A stretch of DNA of 64,000 nucleotides from NCBI GenBank assembly GCA_943912755.1, contig CALTWF010000005.1, forward strand, positions 40,727 through 104,726, given 5' to 3'. This document shows positions 28,571 to 37,719 of this stretch, in pieces; position 1 is the first letter of the stretch; each line of letters opens with the position of its first letter. A model generated the notes under the pieces. It did no database searches, was not told the origin of the DNA, and saw only the letters and a program-made list of their open reading frames with translations. The position numbers and the translations under genes were made by a program. The DNA comes from an uncultured Pseudomonas sp. Its GTDB lineage: Bacteria; Pseudomonadota; Gammaproteobacteria; Pseudomonadales; Pseudomonadaceae.

Positions 28571-28730
28571 AGCTCTGCAGATCGCCGAAATCAGTGATTT
28601 CCTGGAGCAGGCGACGCTGTTCGGAATAGCTTTCGATCGCGCGGCGGTATTCCATGCGGCGCTGGTCTTTTTCGTGCTGCTTGCGGGATTTGGCGCTGGG
28701 TTGGTACGTACCTTCGTAGTCACGAGCCAT
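28512..28730 (-). CDS. Small conserved basic protein, PA3496-like
   Basis: A 72-residue hydrophilic protein with SAKSRKQHEKDQRRMEYRRAIESYSEQRRL, a charged helical core that I recall from Pseudomonas proteins annotated as PA3496-family putative envelope integrity proteins. No signal or membrane segment is present. GGGAGA precedes the ATG. It is convergent with pycR and overlaps its last 59 bp, so the C-terminal 20 residues are encoded antisense to the regulator. Function unknown; the family label is from memory. Confidence 0.65.
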   Translation of the reverse strand: MARDYEGTYQPSAKSRKQHEKDQRRMEYRRAIESYSEQRRLLQEITDFGDLQSFNVWQVSAAEPRRNVQQAR

Positions 28731-28830
28731 TGCATGTCTCCCTGATCGAGTGCGGGAGTTTCAGATTGAATCGTGAAGTTGACCGTTTGACGGCGCAGGT
28801 ATGACAGGGGTGTTAAGGGTGATGAACAGC

Positions 28831-28853
28831 AAAAGGGCCGCGATTGCGGCCCT
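28831..28853 (-). terminator. Intrinsic terminator after the RpiR-family gene
   Basis: AGGGCCGC (28834-28841) pairs with GCGGCCCT (28846-28853) around GATT, with TTTT following on the minus strand; it lies 6 bases after the stop at 28859. Confidence 0.85.
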
Positions 28854-28858
28854 GTTTG

Positions 28859-29725
28859 TCAGTCTTCCATGTTCTTCAGCGATTTCGGCGACAGCCGCAG
28901 ACTGCGCAAACTGCGCTTCACGCTCTTGAGGTGATTGACCAGGCTCGGCCCGCGCGCCATGGCCACGCCCATTGCCAGCACGTCGATCACTACCAGGTGG
29001 GCGATCCGCGAGGTCAGCGGGGTGTAGATCTCGGTGTCTTCATGCACATCGATGGCCAGGTTGACCGTCGACAGCTCGGCCAGCGGGGTCTGGCTCGGGC
29101 ACAGGGTGATCAGGTTGGCGCCGCTTTCACGAACGATATTGGCGGTGATCAGCAGGTCCTTGGAGCGGCCGGACTGGGAAATGCATACCGCCACGTCGCC
29201 GGGCTTCAGGGTCACCGCCGACATCGCCTGCATGTGCGGGTCGGAATAGGCCGCCGCGCTGAGCAGCAGGCGGAAGAACTTGTGCTGGGCATCCGCCGCC
29301 ACCGCGCCGGAGGCACCAAAGCCGTAGAACTCGACGCGCTGGGCCTGGGCCATGGCGGTTACCGCGCGCTGCAACGCCTGCGGGTCGAGGTGCTCGCGCA
29401 CTTCCATCAGGGTATGCAGGGTGGTGTCGAAGATCTTCAGGCTGTAGTCGGCGACCGAGTCGTCTTCATGGATGGCGAACTGGCCGAAGCTGGCACCGGC
29501 GGCCAGGCTTTGCGCCAGCTTGAGTTTCAGGTCCTGGAAGCCCGAGCAGCCGATCGCCCGGCAGAAACGCACGATGGTCGGCTCGCTGATACCGACGTTG
29601 TGCGCCAGGTCGGCCATGGAGCTGTGCATGACCGCCGCAGGGTCAAGCAAGACGTGGTCGGCGACCTTGAGTTCCGACTTGCGAAGCAGATGCCGCGACT
29701 GGGCGATGTGTTGCAACAGATTCAA
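28859..29725 (-). CDS. RpiR-family regulator, HexR-like
   Basis: A 288-residue protein with an N-terminal HTH_6 domain (about 1-77; MADLAHNVGISEPTIVRFCRAIGCSGFQDLKLKLAQSL) and a SIS phosphosugar-binding domain (about 125-255; FYGFGASGAVAADAQHKFFR, AVCISQSGRSKDLL). HexR-type proteins sense 2-keto-3-deoxy-6-phosphogluconate and repress glucose catabolism genes. It faces a zwf gene across a 103-bp region with a HexR-like operator, so it probably controls both. The start appears to be TTG at 29725. Canonical hexR of P. putida lies next to another zwf, so this is likely a paralogue. Confidence 0.85.
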   Translation of the reverse strand: MNLLQHIAQSRHLLRKSELKVADHVLLDPAAVMHSSMADLAHNVGISEPTIVRFCRAIGCSGFQDLKLKLAQSLAAGASFGQFAIHEDDSVADYSLKIFDTTLHTLMEVREHLDPQALQRAVTAMAQAQRVEFYGFGASGAVAADAQHKFFRLLLSAAAYSDPHMQAMSAVTLKPGDVAVCISQSGRSKDLLITANIVRESGANLITLCPSQTPLAELSTVNLAIDVHEDTEIYTPLTSRIAHLVVIDVLAMGVAMARGPSLVNHLKSVKRSLRSLRLSPKSLKNMED

Positions 29726-29768
29726 TGGCGGGACTCGGTTATGATCGGCTGGCCGGTTGTAGCAATCT

Positions 29769-29783
29769 TGTAGTTATACTACA
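29769..29783. promoter_or_regulatory. HexR-like operator
   Basis: TGTAGTTATACTACA is a perfect inverted repeat (TGTAGT-TAT-ACTACA) that fits the HexR box TGTARTWWWAYTACA known from gamma-proteobacteria. It includes TATACT, a good -10 hexamer for the zwf side, so bound repressor would block RNA polymerase. It lies between the RpiR-family gene and zwf. Confidence 0.8.
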
Positions 29784-29828
29784 TGACTGGCGAACCGCCC
29801 AGCTAAACGAGACAGGAGTGTGGTGGGT

Positions 29829-31271
29829 TTGACTATTCCTTGTGACATTCTGGTCTTCGGCGGCACCGGTGATCTGGCCCTGCACAAACTGCTTCCGGCG
29901 CTCTACCACCTGTATCGCGAGGATCGCCTGCACCCCGCGGTGCGGATCGTCGCCCTGGCTCGCAGCCCGATGCCGCGCAATAGTTTTCAAAAGCTTGCAG
30001 AACGCCGCTGCCGCGCCCAGATCGCCCGCAACGACTTCGACGAAGACACCTGGGACCGCTTCGCCACCCGCCTCGACTATTTCTCCATGGACGCCTCGCA
30101 AAGCGCCGATTTCGGCCGCCTTTCGCACTTTCTCGGCGAGCCTGGAGGACTGGCGCGAATCTACTACCTGGCCACCGCGCCGAACCTGTTCGTACCCATC
30201 GTCACCCACCTGAACATCGCCGGGCTGGTCGACAGCGAATCACGCATCGTCCTGGAAAAGCCCATCGGCCACTCCCTGGACTCCGCCACCGCGATCAACA
30301 GCGCCATCGGCGCGGTATTCGACGAGTCCCAGGTGTTCCGCATCGATCACTACCTGGGCAAGGAAACCGTGCAGAACCTCATGGCCCTGCGCTTCGCCAA
30401 TGCCCTGCTGGAACCGGTGTGGCGCGCCGACCAGATCGACCACGTGCAGATCAGCGTGTGCGAGACCCTCGGCGTGGAAAACCGCGGCGCCTACTACGAC
30501 CGTGCCGGCGCCACCCGCGACATGCTGCAGAACCACCTGCTGCAACTGCTCTGCCTGGTGGCCATGGAGCCGCCGGCGCAGTTCGATGCCGAAGCTGTGC
30601 GCGACGAGAAGGTGAAGATCCTCCGCGCCCTCAAGCCGATCACCGACCAGGACGTGCAGGACAAGACCGTGCGCGGCCAGTACAGCGCCGGCAAGATCGG
30701 CGGCCAGGAAGTGCCGGCCTACTACTTCGAAAAGGATGTGGATAACGACAGCGATACCGAGACCTTCGTCGCCGTCGAAGCCCATATCAACAACTGGCGC
30801 TGGGCCGGCGTGCCCTTCTACCTGCGCACCGGCAAGCGCCTGGCCAAGCGCTCGTCGCAGATCGTCATCCAGTTCAAGCCGGTGCCGCATCGCCTGTTCG
30901 AGGGCGACCGGGCCAACCAGCTGCTGATCCAGCTACAGCCGGACGAACGCATCAGCCTGCAGATGATGACCAAGACCCCGGGCAAGGGCATGCGTCTGGA
31001 GCCGGTGGAGCTCAACCTGAACCTGGCCCAGGTGTTCGGCCAGACCCGCCGCTGGGACGCTTACGAACGCCTGCTGCTGGATGTGCTGGATGGCGATTCG
31101 ACGCTGTTCATGCGCCGTGACGAAGTGGAAGCGGCCTGGGCCTGGATCGACCCGATCCTCAACGGCTGGCTGGAGCACTTCCAGACGCCGCGCCCCTATC
31201 ACGCCGGCAGCAACGGCCCGGATCAGGCCCATAGCCTGCTCGCGCGCCATGGCCGCGAGTGGCACGGCTGA
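29829..31271 (+). CDS. zwf: Glucose-6-phosphate dehydrogenase
   Basis: A 480-residue enzyme with the N-terminal NAD(P) fold GGTGDLALHKLLPAL (11-25) and the substrate/catalytic signature RIDHYLGKE (171-179, H174). YFEKDVDNDSDTETFVA and RTGKRL follow in order. It oxidises glucose-6-phosphate to 6-phosphogluconolactone, entering the Entner-Doudoroff pathway. P. putida has several isozymes; this one, beside a lone RpiR gene and uvrD, matches the position I recall for ZwfC. A TTG at 29829 (ten bases after AGGAG) is chosen; GTG 29820 or 29823 are alternatives. It ends 3 bp before the convergent GGDEF/EAL gene. Confidence 0.93.
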   Translation: MTIPCDILVFGGTGDLALHKLLPALYHLYREDRLHPAVRIVALARSPMPRNSFQKLAERRCRAQIARNDFDEDTWDRFATRLDYFSMDASQSADFGRLSHFLGEPGGLARIYYLATAPNLFVPIVTHLNIAGLVDSESRIVLEKPIGHSLDSATAINSAIGAVFDESQVFRIDHYLGKETVQNLMALRFANALLEPVWRADQIDHVQISVCETLGVENRGAYYDRAGATRDMLQNHLLQLLCLVAMEPPAQFDAEAVRDEKVKILRALKPITDQDVQDKTVRGQYSAGKIGGQEVPAYYFEKDVDNDSDTETFVAVEAHINNWRWAGVPFYLRTGKRLAKRSSQIVIQFKPVPHRLFEGDRANQLLIQLQPDERISLQMMTKTPGKGMRLEPVELNLNLAQVFGQTRRWDAYERLLLDVLDGDSTLFMRRDEVEAAWAWIDPILNGWLEHFQTPRPYHAGSNGPDQAHSLLARHGREWHG

Positions 31272-31274
31272 GAC

Positions 31275-34145
31275 CTACCAGACCGTCTCCTCGCGCAGCA
31301 GCCGCGCCAGCGCATCGGCCTGCACCGGCCGGCTGATCAGGTAGCCCTGCACTTCATCGCAATCCTGCTCGCGCAGGAAGCGCAGCTGGTCCTCGGTTTC
31401 CACCCCTTCGGCGACCACCATCAGGTCCAGGCTGTGGGCCATGATGATGATCGCCCGGGTGATCGCCGCGTCTTCGCTGCCTTCCTCCAGACCGCGAATA
31501 AAGGCCTGGTCGATCTTCACGTAGTCCACTGGCAGACGCTTCAGATAACTCAGCGAGGAATAGCCGGTACCGAAGTCGTCGATCGCCAGCTTCACCCCCA
31601 GCTCATGCAGTTGCTTGAAGGTGGCGATGATGTGCTCGACGCTGTCCAGCAACTGGCTTTCGGTGAGCTCCAGCTCCAGCAGGTTCGGCGCCAGCCCGGT
31701 TTCCTCCAGCACCTGGCGCACCAGGCTGACCAGCTTGCCCTGGCGCAGCTGGTAGACCGAAAGGTTCACCGACACCCGGATCGGCTCCAGCCCCTGGCGC
31801 TGCCATTCGCAGGCCTGCCAGCAGGACTGGCGCAGCACGAATTCGCCCATGGGCGCGATCAGGCCGGTCTCTTCCGCCAGGCCGATGAAGTCCCCCGGCG
31901 GCACCATGCCCATGGTCGGATGGTTCCAGCGCACCAGCGCCTCGGCGGCGTCCATGCGCCCCGTCGCCAGGCACACCTTGGGCTGGTAATAGACCTCCAG
32001 CTGACGCTCGTCGATGGCCTTGCGCAGCTGGTTTTCCAGTTGCAGGCGGTCGAGGGTGCTGGCCTGCAGGCTCTCGGTGTAGAACTGGAAGTTGTCGCCG
32101 CCCAGGTGCTTGGCGTGCTGCATGGCCATGTTGGCCTGGCTGACCAGCAGGTTAAGGTCGAGGCTCATGTCCGACAGCAGGGCAATGCCCACCGAGGCGC
32201 TGATCACCAGCTCGTGGTGGTCGACGCGCACCGGTACCCGCAGTTTTTCCAGCAGCCGGGTCGCCACCCGGACCAGGCTGGACAGGTTGCTGTAGCCATC
32301 GAACAGCACCACGAACTCGTCACCGGACAGCCGCGCCACGGTGTCGGCCTCAGGCATGGCATTGCCGACCCGCACGGCAATCTGCTTGAGCAACTGGTCG
32401 GCGACTTCATGCCCGAGGCTGTCGTTGAGCAGCTTGAAGCGGTCCAGGTCGATATGCATCAGCGCCAGGCTGCGCCCGCTGGTGCGCAGGCGCTGGCTGG
32501 CTTCGAGCAGGCGCAGGCGGAACAGCGCGCGGTTGGCCAGGCCGGTCAGTTCGTCGTAATGGGCCAGGTAGCGCAAGCGTTCCTCGGACTCACGACGCTC
32601 CGACAGATCGCTGAAGAAGGCCACCACGTTGCTGATCTTGCCGCGGCCATCGAACACGCCGTTGAGTTGCAGCCACTGTGGATAAAGCGTCCCGTCCTTG
32701 CGCGCCTCCACCAGTTCGCCCTGCCAGCGCCCGTTCTGCTCCAGCGCCTGGTCGATCGCGCCGTAATGCCGCCGGGCATCCAGGCTGCACGGCAATTCCA
32801 GGGCGTTGCGACCCAGCAGTTCGTCGCGGCCGTAGCCGGTCATGCGGCAGAACGCCTGGTTCAAGGCGAGCAGTTCATAGTCGGGGCCGAGGATGGCGAT
32901 GCCTTCGCTGGCCGCCTCGAAGACCGTCGCCGCCAGCCGCTGCTGCTCTTCCTGGGCGCGCCGCGCGCTGATATCGCGGCGGGTCCCGATCATCCGCAGC
33001 ACCCGGCCCTGGCTGTCGCGCTCCACCGCCCGGCCACGGTCCTCGATCCAGCACCAGTGGCCGTCGTTGTGGCGGAAGCGGTATTCGATGCGGTAGTCCT
33101 CGGTGCGGCCCTTGAGGTGTTCGACCAAGGTGCGCTTGAGCGGCAGGACATCGTCCGGGTGCAGCCGCGGCTTGAGGTGTACCAGCATGGCCTTGACCGC
33201 CTCCGGGTTAAGGCCGAACAGCTCGCGCAGCTGGGTGTGGTGGACTTCGTCGGTTTGCAGGTTCCAGTCCCACAAGCCCAGCTCGCTGGCCTCCAGGGCC
33301 AGGGCCAGGCGTTGTTCACTTTTGCTCAGGGCCTGGCCGGCCGCATCCAGCTCGGCGCTGCGCTGCGCAACCCGGGTTTCCAGCCCGGCCTGGGCCTCGC
33401 GCAACTGCTCCTCGGCGCCACGGCGTTGGTCGATTTCATCGGCCAGCGCCTTGTTGAGCTGCTCGCTGCGGCTATGGGCGGACTGCAGGTGCTCGATCAG
33501 CGCCTGGTTCTGAAAGCGCCGCAGCAGGCTGTTCTCGATCAGGCGGTTGACCTGCCAGGCCACCACCAGCAAGGCCCCCAGCAATAAAAGGCCGAGCAGA
33601 CCCCAGCCCTGGTGCTGCTGGTCGCCGCTCCAGAACAGGAAGGCGATCGGCGGCAGCAGGCAAGGCAGGACGAAACTGAGGAAGGCCGGAAGGCTCACGG
33701 CATAGGCCACGCTGGCCGAAAGCGCGGCGGCACCGAGCAAGCCGAAGACCCAGGCCTGCTGCACGAAGTTATCCACAGGGACCAGGGCAATCGCCGCGCT
33801 GGCCAGGGTCAGGCCGCTGAATGCCGAGCCGAGCAGGAACATGCGCCGCCAGTGCGGCTTGGCCTGGCGTTCGGGCATCGCCGCATCGAACGCCGCCACC
33901 TGGATCACCCGCAGCGAAACCAGGGCCATCAACCACACCACCCAGACGCTGACCAGCAGATAGCGCTGCGGACTCCACAGCAGCCACGCACAGACCAGGC
34001 CGTTCAACAGCATGAACAGCGTCGGTAGCAGGGAGCCTTGGTACAGCAGACGGGTACGCTCAACCGCCAGTTGCGTGGCAAATTGCTTGCGAATGCCGCG
34101 GCGGGCCTCGATGGGCACGCCGACGGGTCCAGTTGCGAGTGTCAT
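31275..34145 (-). CDS. Membrane PAS-GGDEF-EAL cyclic-di-GMP protein
   Basis: A 956-residue protein: six or seven hydrophobic helices (about 35-210), a coiled coil (about 225-285), two PAS domains (about 290-410 and 415-530), a GGDEF domain with the variant SGDEF (about 606), and an EAL domain with EALVRW (about 735) and the loop-6 DDFGTGYSSLSYLKRLP. EAL catalytic features look intact, so c-di-GMP hydrolysis is likely; SGDEF may still be an active cyclase or a GTP-binding activator. The start ATG 34145 is preferred; the frame continues upstream to 34370 through promoter-like DNA. It lies head to head with uvrD. Confidence 0.9.
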   Translation of the reverse strand: MTLATGPVGVPIEARRGIRKQFATQLAVERTRLLYQGSLLPTLFMLLNGLVCAWLLWSPQRYLLVSVWVVWLMALVSLRVIQVAAFDAAMPERQAKPHWRRMFLLGSAFSGLTLASAAIALVPVDNFVQQAWVFGLLGAAALSASVAYAVSLPAFLSFVLPCLLPPIAFLFWSGDQQHQGWGLLGLLLLGALLVVAWQVNRLIENSLLRRFQNQALIEHLQSAHSRSEQLNKALADEIDQRRGAEEQLREAQAGLETRVAQRSAELDAAGQALSKSEQRLALALEASELGLWDWNLQTDEVHHTQLRELFGLNPEAVKAMLVHLKPRLHPDDVLPLKRTLVEHLKGRTEDYRIEYRFRHNDGHWCWIEDRGRAVERDSQGRVLRMIGTRRDISARRAQEEQQRLAATVFEAASEGIAILGPDYELLALNQAFCRMTGYGRDELLGRNALELPCSLDARRHYGAIDQALEQNGRWQGELVEARKDGTLYPQWLQLNGVFDGRGKISNVVAFFSDLSERRESEERLRYLAHYDELTGLANRALFRLRLLEASQRLRTSGRSLALMHIDLDRFKLLNDSLGHEVADQLLKQIAVRVGNAMPEADTVARLSGDEFVVLFDGYSNLSSLVRVATRLLEKLRVPVRVDHHELVISASVGIALLSDMSLDLNLLVSQANMAMQHAKHLGGDNFQFYTESLQASTLDRLQLENQLRKAIDERQLEVYYQPKVCLATGRMDAAEALVRWNHPTMGMVPPGDFIGLAEETGLIAPMGEFVLRQSCWQACEWQRQGLEPIRVSVNLSVYQLRQGKLVSLVRQVLEETGLAPNLLELELTESQLLDSVEHIIATFKQLHELGVKLAIDDFGTGYSSLSYLKRLPVDYVKIDQAFIRGLEEGSEDAAITRAIIIMAHSLDLMVVAEGVETEDQLRFLREQDCDEVQGYLISRPVQADALARLLREETVW

Positions 34146-34381
34146 GGGCAGTGTTCTTGTAATGGTTAGCCGCAAACGTGGACGGAGCATACACAAGCAA
34201 GGCGCGGTGCCAAACTGCTCTGTGTCATAAATTCGCACACCGAAAATCTCATTCCTTCGTACAAGGCGACCGCTCAAGCACGCGGGCCAAGGGCTGCAGC
34301 CGATGACCGGCCGGTCGCAGCACCAGGACTTTTTGCCGACCGGGTTTGCCCAGGGATCCGTTGCCCCCATAGAATGGGCGG

Positions 34382-36562
34382 ATGCACGATGACCTCTCTC
34401 TCCTTCTGAATTCCCTCAACGATGCCCAGCGCCAGGCGGTAGCCGCGCCGGTCGGGCGTCAGTTGGTCCTGGCCGGTGCCGGCTCCGGCAAGACCCGTGT
34501 GCTGGTGCACCGCATCGCCTGGTTGATCCAGGTCGAGCAGGCCTCGCCACACTCGATCCTGTCGGTGACCTTCACCAACAAGGCCGCCGCCGAGATGCGC
34601 CACCGCATCGAGCAGTTGCTGGGCATCAGCCCGGCCGGCATGTGGGTCGGCACCTTCCACGGCCTGGCCCACCGCCTGCTGCGCGCGCACTGGCAGGAAG
34701 CCGGGCTGAACCAGAACTTCCAGATCCTCGACAGCGACGACCAGCAGCGCCTGGTCAAGCGGGTGATCCGCGACCTCGGCCTCGACGAGCAACGCTGGCC
34801 GGCGCGCCAGGCCACCTGGTTCATCAACGGGCAGAAGGACGAAGGCCTGCGGCCGCAGCACATCCAGGTCAATGGCGACCTGTTCCTCGGCACCATGCAC
34901 AGCATCTATGAGGCGTACGAGGCTGCCTGCCAGCGCGCCGGCGTCATCGACTTCTCCGAGCTGCTGCTGCGCGCCCTGGACCTGTGGCGCGACCATCCGG
35001 GCCTGTTGCAGCACTATTCCCGGCGCTTCCGCCACCTGCTGGTGGACGAGTTCCAGGACACCAACGCCGTGCAGTACGCCTGGTTGCGCCTGCTCGCCCA
35101 GGGCGGCGACAGCCTGATGGTGGTGGGCGACGACGACCAGTCGATCTACGGCTGGCGCGGTGCGCGGATCGAGAACATCCAGCAGTTCTCCAGCGACTTC
35201 CCCGATGCCGAGCTGATCCGCCTGGAGCAGAACTACCGCTCCACCGCCGGCATCCTCAAGGCTGCCAACGCCTTGATCGCCAACAACAGCGGGCGCCTGG
35301 GCAAGGAACTGTGGACCGAGGGCGGCGACGGCGAGCCGCTGAACCTGTACGCCGCCTTCAACGAACACGACGAAGCCCGCTACGTGGTGGAAACCATCGA
35401 GAGCGCGCTGAAAACCGGCCTGGCCCGTAGCGATATCGCCATCCTGTATCGCTCCAACGCCCAGTCGCGGGTGCTTGAAGAAGCCTTGCTGCGCGAGCGC
35501 ATCCCGTACCGCATCTATGGCGGCCAGCGCTTCTTCGAGCGCGCCGAAATCAAGAACGCCATGGCCTACCTGCGCCTGCTCGAAGGCCGCGGCAACGATG
35601 CCGCGCTGGAGCGGGTGATCAACGTGCCGCCGCGGGGCATTGGCGAGAAGACCGTCGAAAGCATTCGCGAGCACGCCCGGCATGCCCAGCTGTCGATGTG
35701 GGAAGCCATGCGCCAGCTGCTGGCCAACAAGGCCCTCAAAGGCCGCGCCGCCAGCGCCCTGGCTGCCTTTATCGAGCTGATCGAGAACCTTTCGGCCAAG
35801 ACCCTCGACATGCCACTGCACCTGATGACCCAGACGGTCATCGAGCAGTCCGGACTGATCGTCTATCACCAGGAAGAAAAAGGTGAAAAGGGCCAGGCAC
35901 GGGTGGAAAACCTTGAGGAACTGGTCAGCGCCGCGCGCAACTTCGAAACCAGTGACGAAGATGCCGACCTCTCGCCGCTGTCCGCCTTCCTCGGCCATGC
36001 CTCGCTGGAAGCCGGCGATGCCCAGGCCGACGAGCACGAGGACAGCATCCAGCTGATGACCCTGCACAGCGCCAAGGGCCTGGAGTTCCCCTACGTGTTC
36101 CTGGTGGGCATGGAGGAAGGCCTGTTCCCGCACAAGATGAGCCTGGAAGAACCCGGCCGCCTCGAAGAGGAACGGCGCCTGGCCTATGTCGGCGTGACCC
36201 GGGCCATGCAGCACCTGGTCATGACCTACGCGGAAACCCGCCGCCTGTATGGCAGCGAGACCTACAACAAGGTGTCGCGCTTCGTCCGCGAGATTCCCGC
36301 CGGGCTGGTCCATGAAGTGCGCCTGTCCAACAGCGTCAGCCGCCCGTTCGCCGGGGCCAAGCAGACCGTCAGCAGCCTGTTCGCCAACGCCAGCATCCCG
36401 CAGACCGCGTTCAACCTCGGCCAGCGGGTGCAACATGCGGTGTTTGGCGAAGGCGTGATCCTCAACTTCGAGGGCTCCGGCGCCCAGGCCCGGGTCCAGG
36501 TGAATTTCGCCGAGGGCAGCAAGTGGCTGATGCTCGGCTACGCCAAGCTCGAAGCCATCTAA
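34382..36562 (+). CDS. uvrD: DNA helicase II UvrD
   Basis: A 726-residue superfamily 1A helicase: Q-motif LNDAQRQAV (12-20), Walker A AGAGSGKTR (31-39), VDEFQDTN (motif II, DExx), GDDDQSIYGWRGA (motif III), QNYRS (motif IV), TLHSAKGLEF (motif V) and VGVTRAM (motif VI). The C-terminal Tudor-like tail ends in VQVNFAEGSKWLMLGYAKLEAI, typical of UvrD and distinguishing it from Rep. It unwinds 3' to 5' in mismatch and nucleotide-excision repair. The start ATG has only a weak ribosome site. A hairpin follows at 36584-36620. Confidence 0.95.
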   Translation: MHDDLSLLLNSLNDAQRQAVAAPVGRQLVLAGAGSGKTRVLVHRIAWLIQVEQASPHSILSVTFTNKAAAEMRHRIEQLLGISPAGMWVGTFHGLAHRLLRAHWQEAGLNQNFQILDSDDQQRLVKRVIRDLGLDEQRWPARQATWFINGQKDEGLRPQHIQVNGDLFLGTMHSIYEAYEAACQRAGVIDFSELLLRALDLWRDHPGLLQHYSRRFRHLLVDEFQDTNAVQYAWLRLLAQGGDSLMVVGDDDQSIYGWRGARIENIQQFSSDFPDAELIRLEQNYRSTAGILKAANALIANNSGRLGKELWTEGGDGEPLNLYAAFNEHDEARYVVETIESALKTGLARSDIAILYRSNAQSRVLEEALLRERIPYRIYGGQRFFERAEIKNAMAYLRLLEGRGNDAALERVINVPPRGIGEKTVESIREHARHAQLSMWEAMRQLLANKALKGRAASALAAFIELIENLSAKTLDMPLHLMTQTVIEQSGLIVYHQEEKGEKGQARVENLEELVSAARNFETSDEDADLSPLSAFLGHASLEAGDAQADEHEDSIQLMTLHSAKGLEFPYVFLVGMEEGLFPHKMSLEEPGRLEEERRLAYVGVTRAMQHLVMTYAETRRLYGSETYNKVSRFVREIPAGLVHEVRLSNSVSRPFAGAKQTVSSLFANASIPQTAFNLGQRVQHAVFGEGVILNFEGSGAQARVQVNFAEGSKWLMLGYAKLEAI

Positions 36563-36583
36563 ACGAAAAATCCGACCATTGGC

Positions 36584-36620
36584 GTAGGCCTTTCCTTCAC
36601 CCCACGAAGAAAAGGCCTAC
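36584..36620 (+). terminator. uvrD: Hairpin after uvrD
   Basis: GTAGGCCTTT (36584-36593) and AAAGGCCTAC (36611-36620) form a perfect 10-bp stem with a 17-base spacer, 21 bases after the uvrD stop. There is no U-run after it, so rho-independent function is uncertain. The rest of the 180-bp gap shows nothing else. Confidence 0.5.
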
Positions 36621-36742
36621 AGCCCGTTACATGGGCCTTCGGAATTTTCAGGCAAAAGATGGAAACATCTTGTCGCTGTCATGCGCTCCTGAAGTTGTGC
36701 AACATGGCGCGCGTGTAATCCACAAAACGGGAATACCCTTCT

Positions 36743-37600
36743 ATGCAACGTTTTCTCAGCATCGCCCTGGCGCTGTGCATCGGCCTCACCATGAGCCTCG
36801 ACGCCAACGCCAAGCGCTTCGGCGGCGGCAAAAGCTCTGGCGCCGCGCCGACGCACCAGGCCCGCCAGGCCACTCCTGCCAACCCTGCCGCCACCCCGAC
36901 CGCGCCAGGCCGTGCTCCTGCCGCAGCCAGCGGCGCCTCGAAGTGGCTCGGTCCTCTGGCCGGCATCGCCGCCGGTGGCCTGCTCGCCTCGATGCTGATG
37001 GGTGATGGCTTCGAAGGCATGCAGATCTTCGACATCCTGATCATGGCGCTGATCGCCTTCCTGGCGTTCCGTTTCATTGCCGCCCGCCGTCGCAAACAGC
37101 AGCAGCCACAAATGGCCGCCGCTGGCCACCCGGCCTACCAGCGTGAAACCTTCCAGCAACCTGCCCAGCCTTCGATCTTCGGTGGTTCCGCCGCGCCTGC
37201 CGCTGCTGCCCGCCCAGTGATCAACGCACCGGCCTGGTTCAACGAGCAGAGCTTCCTGGCTGCCGCGCGCAATCACTTCCAGTCGCTGCAACAGCACTGG
37301 GATGCCAATGAAATGGACAAGATCGCCGAGTTCGTGACGCCGCAGATGCTCGAATTCCTCAAGCGCGAGCGTGCCGAGCTGGGTGACAACTTCCAGTCCA
37401 CCTACATCGACAACCTCGACGTGCAACTGGAAGGCGTCGACGATCGCGCCGACAAGACCATCGCCACCCTGACCTTCAACGGTGTGTCGAAGTCCTCCCG
37501 TTTCGACCAGGGCGAAGTGTTCAGCGAAAGCTGGAACATGGAGCGCGCCCAAGGCGAAAACCAGCCTTGGCTGGTCGCGGGGATCCGCCAGAACGGCTGA
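36743..37600 (+). CDS. Tim44-like domain exported/membrane protein
   Basis: A 285-residue protein with a signal peptide (1-23, LTMSLDANA), a Pro/Ala-rich low-complexity stretch (30-65), a transmembrane pair around 68-110 (LAGIAAGGLLASMLM and ILIMALIAFLAFRFI), and a C-terminal Tim44-like domain (about 160-283; FLAAARNHFQSLQQHWDANEMDKIAEFVTP). Bacterial members are membrane-anchored and of unclear function, possibly in envelope protein handling. It is a single-gene unit closed by a strong terminator. Confidence 0.87.
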   Translation: MQRFLSIALALCIGLTMSLDANAKRFGGGKSSGAAPTHQARQATPANPAATPTAPGRAPAAASGASKWLGPLAGIAAGGLLASMLMGDGFEGMQIFDILIMALIAFLAFRFIAARRRKQQQPQMAAAGHPAYQRETFQQPAQPSIFGGSAAPAAAARPVINAPAWFNEQSFLAAARNHFQSLQQHWDANEMDKIAEFVTPQMLEFLKRERAELGDNFQSTYIDNLDVQLEGVDDRADKTIATLTFNGVSKSSRFDQGEVFSESWNMERAQGENQPWLVAGIRQNG

Positions 37601-37619
37601 TCTTGAGGCTTTTGCAGAA

Positions 37620-37645
37620 AAAACCCCGGGCTTGCCCGGGGTTTT
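37620..37645. terminator. Intrinsic terminator after the Tim44-like gene
   Basis: AAAACCCCGGG and CCCGGGGTTTT around a CTTG loop, with T-rich sequence on both sides, 20 bases after the stop. The A/T symmetry allows function on both strands. Confidence 0.9.
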
Positions 37646-37719
37646 GCTTTTAGCGCACTGCCCTACTAGGGTATAACGCGCAACGTTTGCAAAAGGCCAG
37701 GACAGAGAGGACGCGAACC

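Noticed and set aside
28859..29725. Naming the RpiR-family gene hexR
   Set aside because: In P. putida the recognised hexR is beside another zwf/edd locus; this one is more likely a paralogue, so no symbol was given.
34274..36436. 720-codon minus-strand open frame
   Set aside because: Antisense to uvrD, low-information composition, no conserved motif.
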